Source: Pegoplata infirma (Eukaryota > Arthropoda > Insecta > Diptera > Anthomyiidae). From it: a stretch of DNA of 64,000 nucleotides. The notes under the pieces are model-generated. The model saw nothing but the letters and a program-made list of their open reading frames with translations. It was not told where the DNA came from and searched no databases. The stretch is taken from contig OY992540.1 in the NCBI GenBank assembly GCA_963921195.1, positions 61,016,844 through 61,080,843 of the forward strand, in the 5' to 3' direction. A program made the translations under genes and the position numbers. Position 1 is the stretch's first letter. Every line of letters starts with the position of its first letter. This document shows, in pieces, positions 12,365 to 22,580 of the stretch.

Positions 12365-12731
12365 CCCGGTGAAAAATGGTACAAATATGATCATATATGC
12401 GTTCATACAGCGTCATGTATGTCCATATATGTAGCATATATGAATATATATGATACTGTATGAAGGCATATATGGTCATATTTGCAACATATATGTCCAT
12501 ATACGTAAAATGAGGGCATATGAACATATATGACATATATGCTCCATATATGTCCACATATGTCATATATGGGCATATGCCCTCATTTTACGTATATGGA
12601 CATATATGTTGCAAATATGATCATATATGACTGCATACAATTTCATATATGACCATATATGCTCATATATTTACATATATGCATCCATATATTTACATAT
12701 ATGTATCCATATATGCTCATTTTTCACCGGG
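12365..12731. mobile_element. CCCGGTGAAAAATG palindromic MITE (innermost level)
   Basis: TIR CCCGGTGAAAAATG is perfect at both ends, flanked by TA on each side (12363-12364, 12732-12733). The interior is almost entirely CATATATG/TATGNNCATA words. A second, inner palindrome spans about 12485-12614 with arms containing CATATATGTCCATATACGTA and AAATGAGGGCATATG. It is non-coding; the apparent 74-codon frame on the minus strand is a translation of the CATATATG repeats. Confidence 0.85.
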
Positions 12732-12895
12732 TATAAAAGTATTTTAGAAAATAAAAATTAAATTCAATGTAATAAAAAAAGTAAACTTAGTAAAGGTAAA
12801 CTTCATAAAAAAAAGTAAACTAATTTATTTATAGGGACTTTCTTCCTCCCATTCTGTCCTTTACTGCAGCCAGCCAGCGGCTAATTTTTGTAAAA

Positions 12896-13189
12896 ATGAT
12901 TTGTTCTGTTTCGCTTTCAAATTGCAAAACCAGGTGGTCTGTAAACAAAGTAGAAAAAAGTACAAATCGATCTAAACAAACATGTGATAATATATATTTA
13001 AAGGGCAACATCTTTAATGAAATAAACGATTATTTTGTCTATCCAATTCCATCAAAAGAAATAGGACTTTATAACGTCAAAAATTTACGTGAAGATGTTA
13101 TTGAAGTCAGTGTGCATATTGTAGAAGTTAAATGCATTATTTGTAAATTTTATAACGAAACTATTGCTTTAACTCTTTTACATAAATGA
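12896..13189 (+). CDS. Possible captured coding fragment, unknown function
   Basis: A 97-codon frame encodes a balanced, non-repetitive sequence (…YFVYPIPSKEIGLYNVKNL… IVEVKCIICKFYNETIALTLLHK) and ends in tandem stops TGA TAA. Its composition is unlike the simple-sequence frames around it. The ATG start is uncertain: no promoter is seen, and the first 25 residues look less protein-like than the rest. The opposite strand also has a splice-acceptor-like tract ending ACAG near 12940 followed by an open stretch, so the strand is not settled. It lies inside the CCCAG element, away from its repetitive ends, as expected for captured host sequence or a transposase remnant. I do not recognise the family. 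Confidence 0.3.
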   Translation: MICSVSLSNCKTRWSVNKVEKSTNRSKQTCDNIYLKGNIFNEINDYFVYPIPSKEIGLYNVKNLREDVIEVSVHIVEVKCIICKFYNETIALTLLHK

Positions 13190-13439
13190 TAATAATAAAA
13201 CTTAAAATAGATTTACAAATTAAAAAATGTTTCATGTTTTCAAAATTTTGCGTTTTCAATGTGGTGGTAGGGAAAAATTATTTAATTTGATTTAACAAAA
13301 TGTTTTTATAACAATTTGTTTAAAATTGAGTATAATCTAAAAAATACTATACTTGTATGTACTACAAAAAAAAAATTAAAAACGTTTGCAAAAACTGCTT
13401 TAAAAACATTTAATTTTGAAACGAACATGTATTTTGTTA

Positions 13440-13640
13440 ATAAAGTGCTTTCAAAACGCTTTTCTAAAACGCTCTCAAGGCGTTCGAATAAAGCGTTTTG
13501 AGAATGCTTTTTTTTTGTTACAGTGCTTTCAGAACGCTTTTCGAGAACGCTCGCAAAGCGTTCGAAAATAACGTTTTGAGAACGTTCTTTTTTTGTTACA
13601 GTGCTTTCAGAACGCTTTTTTTTTATAACCGTCGTCAATT
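13440..13640. repeat. About 78-bp subterminal tandem repeat, 2.5 units
   Basis: GTTACAGTGCTTTCAGAACGC recurs at 13517 and 13595 (78-bp spacing), with a partial unit before. Units are rich in AACGCTTT/AAAGCGTT, which also crowd the left end of the same element. Such motif-dense subterminal repeats are typical transposase-binding regions, but that role is inferred. Confidence 0.7.
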
Positions 13641-13934
13641 TCTGCTTGGGTTCTTACTGAATAGCCGAATAGCCAAATAATTAAAAATAAACCACTGTGC
13701 ACTATTGCGTATGATTGTTATTTAAAGGTAATTACAAAATTAAGCATACGCCACTTATTTAGTTTTCAAGCAATTATTATTATAATTACTTATAATAAAA
13801 GTTCACCAACTTCAAATGCGGTAAAAAAAATCTAGCGCTGAACTTAAAAAAACCTTGAGGGTTTTGTTACGGAATATGTCAATTTTCATTTGCTTTTGGT
13901 TCTATCCCATTCCTATTTTGGTTGTTGCACTGTA

Positions 13935-15736
13935 TAATTACAAAAAAAATGTATACAATATTATTTTTTTTTTTTTTTTAACAAAAGTTTCAAACAAATA
14001 TAAAATTTTTGGAATATTTAAAATTTTGGTTTTTAGCAATATAAAACTCTTAAAATTTGAGATTTTAATTTTAAGATGTTTTTGTGAAGGAAAAGTGCGG
14101 AAAAAGTGCGGGAACCTGCATACCCTACGTAAAACATATACACAACAAAACATAAATTTTCTTTATTTTATTCGTTTTTAATGATTTTTTTTTTAGATTT
14201 GTTTAAATTTTTTTATTTTAAAACTTCTTACACAATTTGCTCATATTTTCTTGTTATTTATTTAATTTCATTTCACAATTTTTTTGTTGTTATGTTTTGT
14301 TATTTTTTAAAGTCGAGTGTAATTTTTTTTATTATTTTTAAATGAAAATTTTCATTTAAAATAGAATTCGTTTGAAAATTAAACACCCGCATTTTTAACT
14401 CGTATAAGGCACGTCGTTGTATAAACACAAAAAAGAAACATAAAACAAACAAAATTTCCGAGATCTTTTTTTTTTTTTTGAGGAAAAACTTTTTGTATAT
14501 AAATTATGAAAAGGCGAAATTCACGATCAACTCTGGTTGTAATAACGCATACACAAAATTACAATCACATTTACAAACGAATGGACGCACGCCCGCTTTG
14601 CACACCCTTTACGTCTGGCCTATTAGTAGGTATTTTCTAGCATTTTTTCGATTCTCGTAATAAAAATATTGTATGCAAAGATTTTCTTTTTTTTTATTTA
14701 TTTTTTACGTTTTTTTATATATTTTTTTTTGTTGAAACACACACACAATGTTACGCCAACACAATATTGAATAAACAGTTTTTTTTGGTTATTTTTTTTT
14801 TCAATTTAAAATTTGGTCCACTTTAGTTGATGAAACAGATGAACAAAAAAAAAAAAAACAAACCGTAAATAAAACAATATACCGTGAACGAAACGAAGAA
14901 ACCTACTAGTTCGAAAGACCAGACGCCCGTACTCGATGCCGCCAAAATAAAGACTAGCATCAAAAAATTTTCCGTTAAAACAGCTCAGCCTAAAAAAACT
15001 ATTAGGAAAAATCTCTCATAATTTTGTGTATGTTGGAAAATTTTTAATTTTCCTCTTTTCTTGTATTTGTGTGTTTTCAATAAAGTACTCGTAATTAGCT
15101 CCTCTTTTTTCAAAATTTGGAAATATGTTTCTTTGTTTTATGAAACTCTTTTGCGATCTCTTAAGTTGTTTGTTATGATGATAAACTTGGCAGCACTTTC
15201 TTTTTCTTAGACTTTTGAAAAATCTTCTTTAGCCAGCCGCACGCGATTTAACTTCCGGTTTGTTATGCGTTTACCATGTAAATGATGTTGATATGTCTTG
15301 TGCCGGCCAAATGTGCAGTTTTTAGTTTTTTCATTGTTGTTATTGTTTCGTATAAAGTTTATACAACATTTTAACACTTTTGTGGCAAACAATGATATTT
15401 GTTTGATGCTGCTCTGCTACTTGCTGCCACTATTGCTGTTGTGTGTTGTATTGTTTTATTTCCTTTTGTTTTCATATTTGTTGTAGTTGTTATTACTTAT
15501 CATTTGCTTGTGTTGTATTATTGGTGTTTGTATCACTTGTGACACTTTTCAATGTATTTGTGCATGACAATCATACACTTATGATTATGGCGGGTATTTC
15601 GTGTCTATGGACATTAGACGGGCATTTTTTTGAATAGCAAAAAAGTTTTTCTGACAATTTTTAAAGTCCAGGAAAAATTTTATTTTACTAGACTAACAAC
15701 TGATTTGGTGAAGTTTTGGATTTTAAAAAACAATTA
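13935..15736. other. Long non-repetitive stretch, no exon proven
   Basis: None of the dispersed repeats of this window was recognised here. It contains T-rich blocks with TTGTTGTTATTG words, a GC-richer patch at 14890-14965 (ACCAGACGCCCGTACTCGATG), and another at 15225-15315 (AGCCAGCCGCACGCGATTTAAC... GTGCCGGCCAAATGTGC). Several short open frames exist, but none has protein-like sequence. It could be intronic regulatory DNA or untranslated exon; this is inference from its uniqueness alone. Confidence 0.35.
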
Positions 15737-16404
15737 AAAACAAGTGAGAGTGTTAAATTCGGCTGTGCCGAATCTGTAATACCCTCCAACATATAAAAAA
15801 AAAATTTTAAAAAATTGCAGGGGCGTTTTTTTTTTGGGGGGGGGTGGTCTGAAGGGGTCATTGGGGGACACATAAACCCATGCGGTAAATGTTTAAAAAT
15901 TCATTTATTATGCTTTTTGATTTTAAGTAATTCAATTTTATCATACACGCCCACAAAAGGGGGGTGGTAAAAAAAAATATTTTTTTTTTATTTCCTAAGT
16001 CCAAGTGCAGGACCTTGAACTTTTTCTGGCATCAAATTGTTTCATTTGCTAAACAAAAATACAAAAAAAAACTGTGAAAATACCTCGTTTTTCAGAGGTA
16101 AGTTAAGTTCTTCAAGGGGGAATTTTTTTCCCCCTGGTCCGATTTTGCCCATTTACGAACTTAAACTGCCTAGGACCAAAAGACATATTCCTGATAAACT
16201 TATCGAGTCTATCTCTTTTATTTTGGACTGCATCGTGTCTTATACAGACGGACGGACGGACATACGGACATTATAAAAAAGTCTTAGAATCGAACATAGA
16301 TAAATAATATATATACTTTATGGGGTCCCCGACCGATATTTCTATGCGTTACAAACGGAATGACAAAGTGAGTATACCCCCATACTGTAGTTGGAGGGTA
16401 TAAA
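15737..16404 (+). mobile_element. mini-me-like (GTCY)n element, copy B
   Basis: It starts ACAAGTGAGAGTGTTAAATT, followed by the hairpin TTCGGCTGTGCCGAA and AATACCCTCC. It ends with a GACGGACGGACATACGGAC tract, ATATATACTTTATGGGGTC, CAAACGGAATGACAAAG and GGAGGGTATAAAAA. An internal GGGGGGGGTGG run occurs near 15837. It is non-coding. The 3' block matches copies ending at 18714, 23190, 43827 and 47223. Confidence 0.75.
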
Positions 16405-16855
16405 AATATTTTAATGCGCTGAACACGATCGAAAGTATTTCGAGATTTCAAATTTGCAAAAATGGCTGGTTTTTCCAACGTACTAGAATTTGTTTTAAAA
16501 AAATCTCAAATTTTTTTTTTTTTTTTTTGACAATTTCATATAAATAGCTTAAGACAAGTTTTTATTTTAACTTAAGTTAACCTATTACTGTCCATAGAAC
16601 GACTCGTACGATTTTGATGAAATTTGTGTCCGGAAGAACACAGAAGTTGTTAACAAAAAAAATCCTCTGCTCTGATCTAAGATATGACATGGGTATTTAA
16701 ATACCCGGCAGGCATTGGTGTGAAGTATTTACTTTCACTTTATCAACTCTATTGTGTTGACATTGTCTTTATTGTTGACATTCGCCAAATGTTTTTTTAA
16801 AGTCATAAACAGTTATTTCTAGATATTAAAATTGTATGCCTATAAACAATTTTAG
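16405..16855. other. No gene seen; fragment of a dispersed repeat
   Basis: Positions 16417-16490 resemble the old dispersed family of 8.5-9.0 kb (TTTCGAGATTTCAAATTTGCAAAAATGG). The rest looks unique and AT-rich. Confidence 0.35.
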
Positions 16856-17656
16856 CACTCAAAATATTTTGTAGGCAAAAACAAATGAAAAACACATTTA
16901 AAACCAGTGAATAAACAATTGAAAACCATTTCATTAATTATTCGTTTGTTTTAACAAACATCAACATTTATTTTTTACTGTTGACAAAATTTTCTAAAAC
17001 ATTAAACATTAAAAAATTACTTTTTTTTCATTCTTTTTTACCAACAAATTCGAAAAAAATAACCTACGAAAACATTACAAATTAATAATAGTTCTGTTAT
17101 TTTTACCAAAAAATTCCAAAAAAATAACATACGAAAACTAATGATTTCGTAGGTTATTTTTTACAATTTTCTATTGAAATATTTTTTTAAAAATTTTTAA
17201 TAAAATTTTGGGGAATCGATCCCGCAATCAACAACATTCTGGCCAGACACTCGACCCATCGTGCCAAAGTCACTTGATACAAACATATTTTTATATTTCT
17301 ATAAATAATTTTTTGATTTTTTTTTTTTTCTACCAAAAAATAACCTACTTGTGTAGGTAAAAACTAATGATATCTCATTAAAAAATATTAAAAATTAAAA
17401 AAAAAAATTACTTACACAAATCATTAAAAATTTAAAGAATAATCAGTAGTTTTTACTTACAGAACAAAAATAAATGACTTTGAAAATTAAATGTTAATGA
17501 AAGTCTTTATTTTTTAGTGTGTTATTTTTGAAACAAAGGACAGAAGTGGTCATTAATAAAAACTGAACATCAAACAAATGGTTTTTCTTTTAAAAACGAC
17601 TAAACGTAAAATTTTTTAAATAAACTACAAACAGTTAATGACATAATTTTTTAAGT
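16856..17656 (-). mobile_element. TA-class MITE with internal tRNA-like segment, copy 1
   Basis: The left end is CACTCAAAATATTTTGTAGG. The right end, in reverse complement, is GACTTAAAAAATTATGTC. The CACTCAAAAW-TTATGT terminus is shared with copies at 31274-31953 and 48434-49147 and with the host MITE of the jockey insertion. The interior has ACAAATGAAAAACA and TTTGTTTTAACAAAC blocks, palindromic AACCTACGAAAAC repeats, and a tRNA-like block at 17210-17273. It is non-coding. Confidence 0.7.
17210..17273 (-). ncRNA. tRNA-like segment (SINE-type pol III promoter)
   Basis: On the minus strand the sequence contains TGGCACGATGGGT (A-box-like) and, about 30 bp on, GGGATCGATTCCCC (B-box/T-arm-like). 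Spacing and order match a tRNA 5' half, but stem pairing outside the T-arm is poor. It is best called a tRNA-derived relic rather than a working tRNA. The same block occurs in the two sister copies. Confidence 0.55.
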
Positions 17657-18034
17657 CTATGAATACCCTCAACAATGCCCTTTATAAGTGACTAGCTCGC
17701 CCGCCGGAACTTCGTTACCGGTTATGTTAAATACCGGATAATAGAAGGATCAGGACTACCCTACCGATTTAAAAAAATTACTCATATGTAGTCTTTGTTT
17801 TATTTAATTGTGGACGTCTATGTCTTTCATAAAATAATATTTCATTGAATAACTTAAACAATAAAATTTGAATAATTTCGGTGGTACGTTATCATGTACG
17901 TTCCGGTGAAAAGATTTTGACAATTTTCGAGCCCTTATATCGGAATTTTGGATCTTGAGTGAATAAATATATATTTTAGTGAAAAAAGAAATTGGAATAA
18001 AAAAAAATTTGGGTAAAAAAACATATAGAGAAAA
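17657..18034. other. No gene seen
   Basis: A GC-richer patch at 17690-17760 (AGCTCGCCCGCCGGAACTTCG) is followed by AT-rich DNA. No exon or RNA was recognised. Confidence 0.35.
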
Positions 18035-18714
18035 AACAAGTAAAAAAGTTAAATTCGGCCTTGCCGAATGTAGTGATACCCTCCACAATTTAATAAAGAT
18101 TATTGCAAAAAACTTTATGTAAAAGGAAATTACTTTGAAAAAAAATTTTTTTTTGAAAAAAAAAAATTCCGCGAAAAAAAATTTTGGTAAAAAAAAAAAT
18201 CCGCGATTATTTTCTTTTTTTGTCAAAAAATATGTTCGTACTTGTTCAAATACCATTTGGTGTTTAATTATGTTCACATATGTCAACCAGAAGCCGAATT
18301 AAAGCATTTTGTATTTTTAGGTTATGTTGAATGTACTGAAATTTAAGAGGTGTGCTTACATTTTTGTTCATAACTTTTGAACCGCTAAACCGATATCGCT
18401 CAAATGCAATACCAAACTTCTCGGGAGAACTTCCAATAAATATGTTAAGTTTCAGTCATATCTGTGCAATATTTTGTCCGCGAGAGCATTTTCAACAGAC
18501 AGACAGACGGACAGACGGACAGACGGACAGACGGACAGACGGACAGACGGACAGACGGACAGACGGACAGACGGACATCGCTAGAATGTCTTAAAATCGA
18601 TCGGGCATCATGAATATATATACTTTATGGGGTCCCAGATCGATATTTCGATGAGTTACAAACAGAATGACAAACTTATATATACCCTCTATCACTAAGT
18701 GGAGGGTATAAAAA
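18035..18714 (+). mobile_element. mini-me-like (GTCY)n element, copy C
   Basis: It starts ACAAGTAAAAAAGTTAAATT, then the hairpin TTCGGCCTTGCCGAA and GATACCCTCC. It ends ATATATACTTTATGGGGTCC, CAAACAGAATGACAAAC and GGAGGGTATAAAAA. The central (GTCY)n tract is expanded into an 8-bp repeat (18496-18577). No protein is encoded; a frame across 18352-18594 simply translates the tract into a QTDRRTDG series. Confidence 0.8.
18496..18577. repeat. Microsatellite (CAGACGGA)n, about 9 units
   Basis: A near-perfect 8-bp repeat grown from the GTCY proto-microsatellite of the mini-me-like element. Other copies have only 2-5 GTCY words, so this is a local expansion. Confidence 0.9.
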
Positions 18715-18899
18715 TATGGAGTTGAAAAGTTTAATACGAAAAATTTTAGTAAAAAGTATCTGTCTATATTGTTCCCCGCTCTATTCCATTTCGTTCCCCG
18801 TTCTACTTCATTTCATTTCCAATTCAATCTCCATGCAAGTTTCATTCCTCTCCAAATAATATGCGTTACAGAAATAAAAAGTGCTATTGTATTTATCTT

Positions 18900-20034
18900 A
18901 GAGATATAAAAATACAATTTTACACCACTTGTACCAATTTAGGTACCCCTTTTTACCCTGTCCATCCCTTGGGTGTTATTTCGCTGGAGGATACTGCACG
19001 TCAAATTTTGAGTTTCTAGGCTTTAATAGTTAGATAGGTACAAAGAACCATTTGCCACCTTTACCACTTAAAATTTAATTTTCCAAAAACCTTTTTTTCT
19101 GAACCGTTATTTCAAGAAATATAAAAAGTACCAAATTTACACTTTTTTATGCCCTTTACGACTCTTAGAAACAGAATTTCCAAAAAGTTCTTTTTCCAAA
19201 ATATTTTTTCAATAAAGAATACAGCATTCAAGTTTTCACTGCTTAGGATCATTATTTCAAGAAGCATAAAAAGTGTAAAAAACATTTTTCTATACCTCTA
19301 GAAACGGAATCTTTTAAAAATACTTTAGCATAGCAGATTGTTTTTTTTTTACCGAAGGACCCCACATTCCAAAATTCAAGCTTCTAAGACCATTATTATA
19401 GGAACAAAAAAAAATTAGTACCAAAATTACACTTTATTACCCCCGTTAGAAACGGAATTTCCAAAAAGTACTTTTTCCATAATGTTTTTTTTTTACCGAA
19501 ATATCCTACATTATAGCAATAGCAATTATCTAGGAATGTTATTTCAGCAAATATTAAAAGTACAAAAAGTATACTTTTTAATCCCGTTAAGAAACGAAAT
19601 TTCCAAAAAGTACTTTTCCCAAAATTTTGGTTTTCACCGAAGGATTTTACATCCAAAATTTTAAGTTTATGGAACCATTACGTCAGAAAATATCAAAATT
19701 ACCGGAAGTACACTTATTTAGACATTTTACTAAGAAAAGTATTTTTTCCAGAATGTTTTTTCCCGAATGATCCAACATTACAAATTTCAAGATTCTAGGG
19801 CCATTACTTCAGGAAATAAGAACGTACCTAAGTTTAAATTTTTACCCGTTCCACCCCCTAAGAAAAGGAAATTTCAAAAATTACTTTTTCCAGAATTTGT
19901 TTTCACTTAAGGATCCTACATTCCAAATATCAAGTTTCTATGATCAATATTTCAGGATATATAAAAAGTGCCAAAAGTACTATTTTTACCCCTTAAGAAA
20001 AGGAATTTTCAAAAAGTACTTTTCCTAGAATGTT
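18900..20034. repeat. Degenerate arm of the 146-bp satellite
   Basis: Loose repeats of about 130-145 bp share GAAATTTCCAAAAAGTAC, CCTACATTCCAAATTTCAAG, GACCATTATTTCAGGAAATA and AAAGTACCAAAAGTACACTT. They are more diverged than units to the right of the 16-bp array. Confidence 0.75.
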
Positions 20035-20800
20035 TTTTTTTTACAAAAGGTAATTTTTACAAAAGGTAAATTTTATAAAAGGTATATTTTATTAAAGGTA
20101 CTTTTATTAAAAGATACTTTTTATAAAGGGTACTTTTTGTAAAAGGTACTTTTTATACCTGGTACTTTTTATAAAAAATACTTTTTATAAAAGGTACTTT
20201 TTACAAAAGGTACTTTTTGTAAAATGTACTTTTTATAAATGGTACTTTTTATAAAAGGTACTTTAAAAAAAAAGTAATTTTAATAAAAGGTACTTTTCAT
20301 AAAAGGTACTTTTTGCAAAAGGTACTTTTTGTAAAATGTACTTTTTATAAATGGTACTTTTTATAAAAGGTACTTTAAAAAAAGTAATTTTAATAAAAGG
20401 TACTTTTCATAAAAGGTACTTTTTATAAAAGGTACTTTTTATAAAAGGTACTTTTTATAAAAGGTACTTCTTATAAAAGGTACTTTTTATAAAAGGTACT
20501 TTTTATAAAAGGTACTTTTTATAAAAGGTACTTTTTATAAAAGGTACTTTTTATAAAAGGTACTTTTTATAAAAGGTACTTTTAATAAAAGGTACTTTTT
20601 ATAAAAGGTACTTTTTATAAAAAGTACTTTTTATAAAAGGTACTTTTTATAAAAGGTACTTTTTATAAAAGGTACTTTTTATAAAAGGTACTTTTTATAA
20701 AAGGTACTTTTTATAAAAAGTACTTTTTATAAAAGGTACTTTTTATAAAAGGTACTTTTTATAAAAGGTACTTTTTACTAAAGGTACTTTTTATAAAAGG
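20035..20800. repeat. 16-bp satellite AAAAGGTACTTTTTAT (about 45 units)
   Basis: Strict 16-bp periodicity, most homogeneous at 20400-20790, with variants AAAAAGTACTTTTTAT and AAATGGTACTTTTTAT. A 92-bp block (about 20200-20290) is duplicated at about 20320-20410. The unit is close to the AAAAAGTACTTTTTCC segment inside the flanking 146-bp monomers, so it probably arose by amplifying one sub-segment of the monomer. Confidence 0.9.
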
Positions 20801-22520
20801 TTCCCCCTAAGAAACGCATTTTCCAAAAAGTACTTTTTCCAACATGTTTTTCTCACCGAAGAATCCTACATTTCAAGTTTCTATGACCATAATTTTAAGA
20901 AATAAAAAAAAGTACCAAAAGTACACTTTTTACCGCTTTTATCCCCCTTAGAATCAAAATTTTCAAAAAGTACCATTTCCATATTGTTTTTTTTTTAGCA
21001 AAGGATCCTACATTCCAAATTTCAAGTTTGTATGACCATTATTTCAGTAAATAAAAAAAGTACCAAAAGTTCACTTTTTTACCCATTTTACACCCGTAGA
21101 TTCAACGTTGGCCAAAAACTCAGCCTTAGTGGATCTTTTTCTCGGGAGGTGAATCTACATTGCAAATTTCAAGTTTCTAGTACTATTATTTAAGGAAATA
21201 TAAAAGGTACCAAAAGTACAGTTTTTTACCCTTTTTACCCCCTTAGAATCAACATTGGCAGAAATCCAGCCTTAGGGGACCTTTATTCCGTGAGGTGAAC
21301 ATACAGTCCAAATTTCAAGTCTCTAAGACCATTATTTAAGGAAATATAAAAGGTACCAAAAGTACACTTTTTTACCCATTTTACCCCTTTAGAATCAACA
21401 TTGGCAAAAACCCAGCCCTAGTGAACATATTTTCCGGGAGGTGAATCTACATTCCAAATTTCAAGTTTCTAGGACCATTATTTAAGGAAATATAAAAAGT
21501 TCCAAAAGTACAGTTTTTTACCCTTTTTACCCCCTTAGAATCAACATTGGCAAAACTTCAGCCTTAGTGGATCTATATTTCGGGAGGTGAACCTACATTC
21601 CAAATTTAAGGTTTCTAGGACCATTATTTAAGGAAATATAAATGGTACCAAAAGTACAGTTTTTTACCCTTTTTACCCCCTTAGAATCAACATTGGCAAA
21701 AATCCAGTTTAATGGGATCTTTATTCCGTGAGGTGAACCTACAGTCCAAATTTCAAGTCTCTATGACCATTATTTCATGAGATATAAAAAGTACCAAAAA
21801 TACAGTTTTTTACCCTTTTTACCCCCTTAGAGTCAACACTGGCAAAAATCCAGCCTTACTGGATCTATATTCCAGGATGTGAACATACAGTCCAAATTTG
21901 AAGTCTCTGTGACCATTATTTCATGTGATATAAAAAGTACCAAAAGTACAGTTTTATACCCTTTCTACCCCCTTAGAATCAACATTGGCAAAATTCCAGC
22001 CTTAGTGGATCTATCTTCCGGGAGGTGAACATACAGTCCAAATTTCAAGTCTCTATGACCATTATTTCTGGAGATATAAAAAGTACCAAAAGTACAGTTT
22101 TTTACCCTTTTTACCCCCTTAGAATCAACACTGGCAAAAATCTAGCCTTAGGCCTCTGTTCTGTCTTTCACAACTTTTCAATTCACATGAAAATTTCCGA
22201 ATCACATGAAATCAAGTTTAGTGTTTTGTTGATCACGTTTTCATTCGAAGTTGAAATCGAATAATTTTAATTTAAAAAATTATAAGGAAAAAAGTGCATT
22301 CCGTTTACTTTCACAAAATTTTATTTATGTGAAAGAAAACGAAAAAGAAATTCGGATGTGAAATCTAGAACACCAAAAAAATTCGGAAATTTTCACTTTC
22401 ACATTTTTTATGTGAATTACTTTTTTTTGGAACAGCGGCCTTAGTGGATCTATATTCCGGGAGGTGAACCTACAGTCCAAATTTCAAGTCTCTAGCTTCA
22501 GCGGTTTGGGCTGGGCGATG
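20801..22520. repeat. 146-bp satellite array, interrupted once
   Basis: The word AGAATCAACATTGGCA recurs at 21245, 21391, 21537, 21683, 21829, 21975 and 22121, exactly 146 bp apart each time. Each unit contains CCTTAGTGGATCTATATTCC, GGGAGGTGAAC, CCAAATTTCAAGTCTCTA, GACCATTATTTAAGGAAATA and TACCAAAAGTACAGTTTTTT. Earlier units (20801-21240) are more diverged. The last unit is split by a MITE at 22151-22440. Confidence 0.92.
22151..22440. mobile_element. PIF/Harbinger-type MITE, 290 bp, with TTA duplication
   Basis: The ends are GGCCTCTGTTC and, in reverse complement, GGCCGCTGTTC. They are flanked by TTA on both sides (22148-22150, 22441-22443). Sister 146-bp monomers read uninterrupted CCTTAGTGG at this point, which proves the insertion and the 3-bp duplication. 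GGC-type ends with a TWA duplication are the signature of PIF/Harbinger. The interior contains CACATGAAAATTTCCGAA and an inverted CGGAAATTTTCACTTTCACA. It is non-coding. Confidence 0.9.
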
Positions 22521-22522
22521 AT

Positions 22523-22580
22523 GAATCAGTCAGTCAGTCACTCACTCACTCACCCAACTCTTTTATATATATAGATATAG
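22523..22580. repeat. Short (CAGT)n(CACT)n and TA-rich tail
   Basis: CAGTCAGTCAGT then CACTCACTCACTC, followed by TTTTATATATATAGATATAG. It marks the right edge of the satellite block. It resembles tails of some insect non-autonomous repeats, but no parent element was identified. Confidence 0.6.

Larger units (their letters stand above)
12018..13650. mobile_element. CCCAG-ended element nested in the CACAGTG element
   Basis: The left end CCCAGTCAGAAAAAT and right end (reverse complement) CCCAAGCAGAAATTG form imperfect TIRs. Both subterminal regions are rich in AAAGCGTT/AACGCTTT motifs (12035-12210 and 13440-13620). The flanks are TT (12016-12017 and 13651-13652). The uninserted copy of the host at about 28490-28500 runs straight through (TATCTACTTACTGAATAG), which places the insertion point. 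It contains a further nested element (12365-12731) and a possible captured coding fragment (12896-13189). Confidence 0.7.
11740..13934. mobile_element. CACAGTG-ended TIR element, copy 1 (outer level of a nest)
   Basis: The left end CACATTG and right end (reverse complement) ACAGTG lead into about 90 bp of shared arm: AGCAAATGAAAGTTGACAT on the left, AGCAAATGAAAATTGACAT on the right, then CATAACGAAACCCTCAA and GTAACAAAACCCTCAA. Beyond the arms lie TTTTACACGC and a GGGGCCTCTGACGGTGCCCC hairpin. A second copy is at 28199-30230. This copy is split by a 1.6-kb element at 12018-13650. No coding frame belongs to the outer element. No clean target duplication is visible. Confidence 0.7.

Noticed and set aside
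12342..12566. 74-codon minus-strand frame (MTYVDIYGAYMSYM...)
   Set aside because: It is made of CATATATG repeats of the palindromic MITE.
11740..13934. ATAA as a target duplication of the CACAGTG element
   Set aside because: It requires asymmetric termini and is not reproduced in the second copy. The DNA is too AT-rich for a 4-bp match to count.
17804..18286. 160-codon minus-strand frame
   Set aside because: Mostly F/K runs from poly-T/poly-A, overlapping the start of a mini-me-like copy. No domain or splice support.
18352..18594. 80-codon frame with a QTDRRTDG repeat
   Set aside because: It is the translation of the (CAGACGGA)n microsatellite inside a mini-me-like copy.
22025..22264. 79-codon frame across the 146-bp satellite and Harbinger MITE
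   Set aside because: It spans a transposon insertion junction and satellite sequence, so cannot be an ancestral gene.
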